A DNA stretch of 64,000 bases from Bacteroidota bacterium (GTDB lineage Bacteria > Bacteroidota > Bacteroidia > Cytophagales > Cyclobacteriaceae), in the NCBI GenBank assembly GCA_027592755.1, contig JAQCLE010000002.1, forward strand, positions 1 through 64,000, given 5' to 3'. Shown one piece after another: positions 64,000 to 64,000 of the stretch. The notes beneath the pieces are model-generated. The model did no database searches. It worked only from the letters and a program-made list of their open reading frames with translations, and was not told the DNA's origin. Both the position numbers and the translations under genes were made by a program. Numbering within the stretch: the first letter of the stretch is position 1; every line of letters starts with the position of its first letter.

Positions 64000-64000
64000 A

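Overview
The window looks like chromosomal DNA of a marine or environmental member of the Bacteroidota, most likely order Cytophagales. Reasons: many secreted proteins are Sec or lipobox lipoproteins typical of the phylum; atpD-atpC stand apart from the other ATP synthase genes; phylum-type families are present (DUF6787, DUF4833, DUF1579, Peptidase_Mx, SMP-30 plus Tat-exported Gfo/Idh/MocA, an accessory serine recombinase). Species cannot be named from the sequence alone. Both strands are used; I see no CRISPR array, no rRNA operon and no replication origin.

Layout. (1) 0.07-2.2 kb: an AroE-like dehydrogenase and a DUF4432 lipoprotein on the minus strand. (2) 2.6-13.3 kb: a fructan/beta-fructoside locus with five GH32-type proteins (two with canonical catalytic motifs, three in a divergent group, one of which is frameshifted), a decayed remnant of a further GH32 N-terminus, a phytanoyl-CoA-dioxygenase-like oxygenase inside the cluster, and a PfkB fructokinase. 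No SusC/SusD pair is inside the window. (3) 13.5-16.6 kb: a decaying block of sugar-metabolism genes (3-epimerase, frameshifted TIM-barrel isomerase, 5'-truncated oxidoreductase) with a visibly higher G+C, abutting the C-terminal remnant of another truncated gene; this is a recombination scar. (4) 16.8-33.3 kb: tRNA-His, SMP-30 and Gfo/Idh/MocA exported proteins, then housekeeping genes (recR, clpS, symporter, cobalamin adenosyltransferase, RluA-type synthase, pabB/pabC, atpC/atpD, histidine kinase, UvrD-type helicase) and a sulfatase.

(5) 33.49-46.53 kb: a 13-kb integrated defence island in the 3' end of tRNA-Asn. It carries a serine recombinase with a small upstream gene, a MerR-like regulator with two palindromic operators, a complete type I restriction-modification operon (hsdM-hsdS-[Vsr/PD-(D/E)XK-like nuclease]-hsdR), and small accessory genes. 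The boundaries are read from an 8-bp direct repeat (GGGGGAGC) at both ends, and the tRNA's presumed transcription terminator is now displaced to the far side of the island. The most striking feature is that the recombinase reading frame crosses the left attachment core into the tRNA, and that joining the two island ends in a circle would instead continue the same frame into a 64-codon ORF at the island's right end. The recombinase (and possibly its transcript) would therefore differ between integrated and excised states.

(6) 46.6-64 kb: zinc metallopeptidase, SGNH hydrolase and a GH43/117-like propeller protein interrupted by one in-frame TGA, a ribbon-helix-helix/MazF toxin-antitoxin pair with an upstream palindrome, and conserved metabolic genes (polyprenyl synthase, CDP-alcohol phosphatidyltransferase, fatty-acid hydroxylase, acyl-CoA dehydrogenase, leucyl aminopeptidase, frr, pyrH), a small regulator/membrane pair, a His-rich exported protein, a truncated haemoglobin, a GntP permease with a UxaA-family dehydratase, and the C-terminal part of a gene running off the window. 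All functional names are from reading motifs by eye; no database search was possible.
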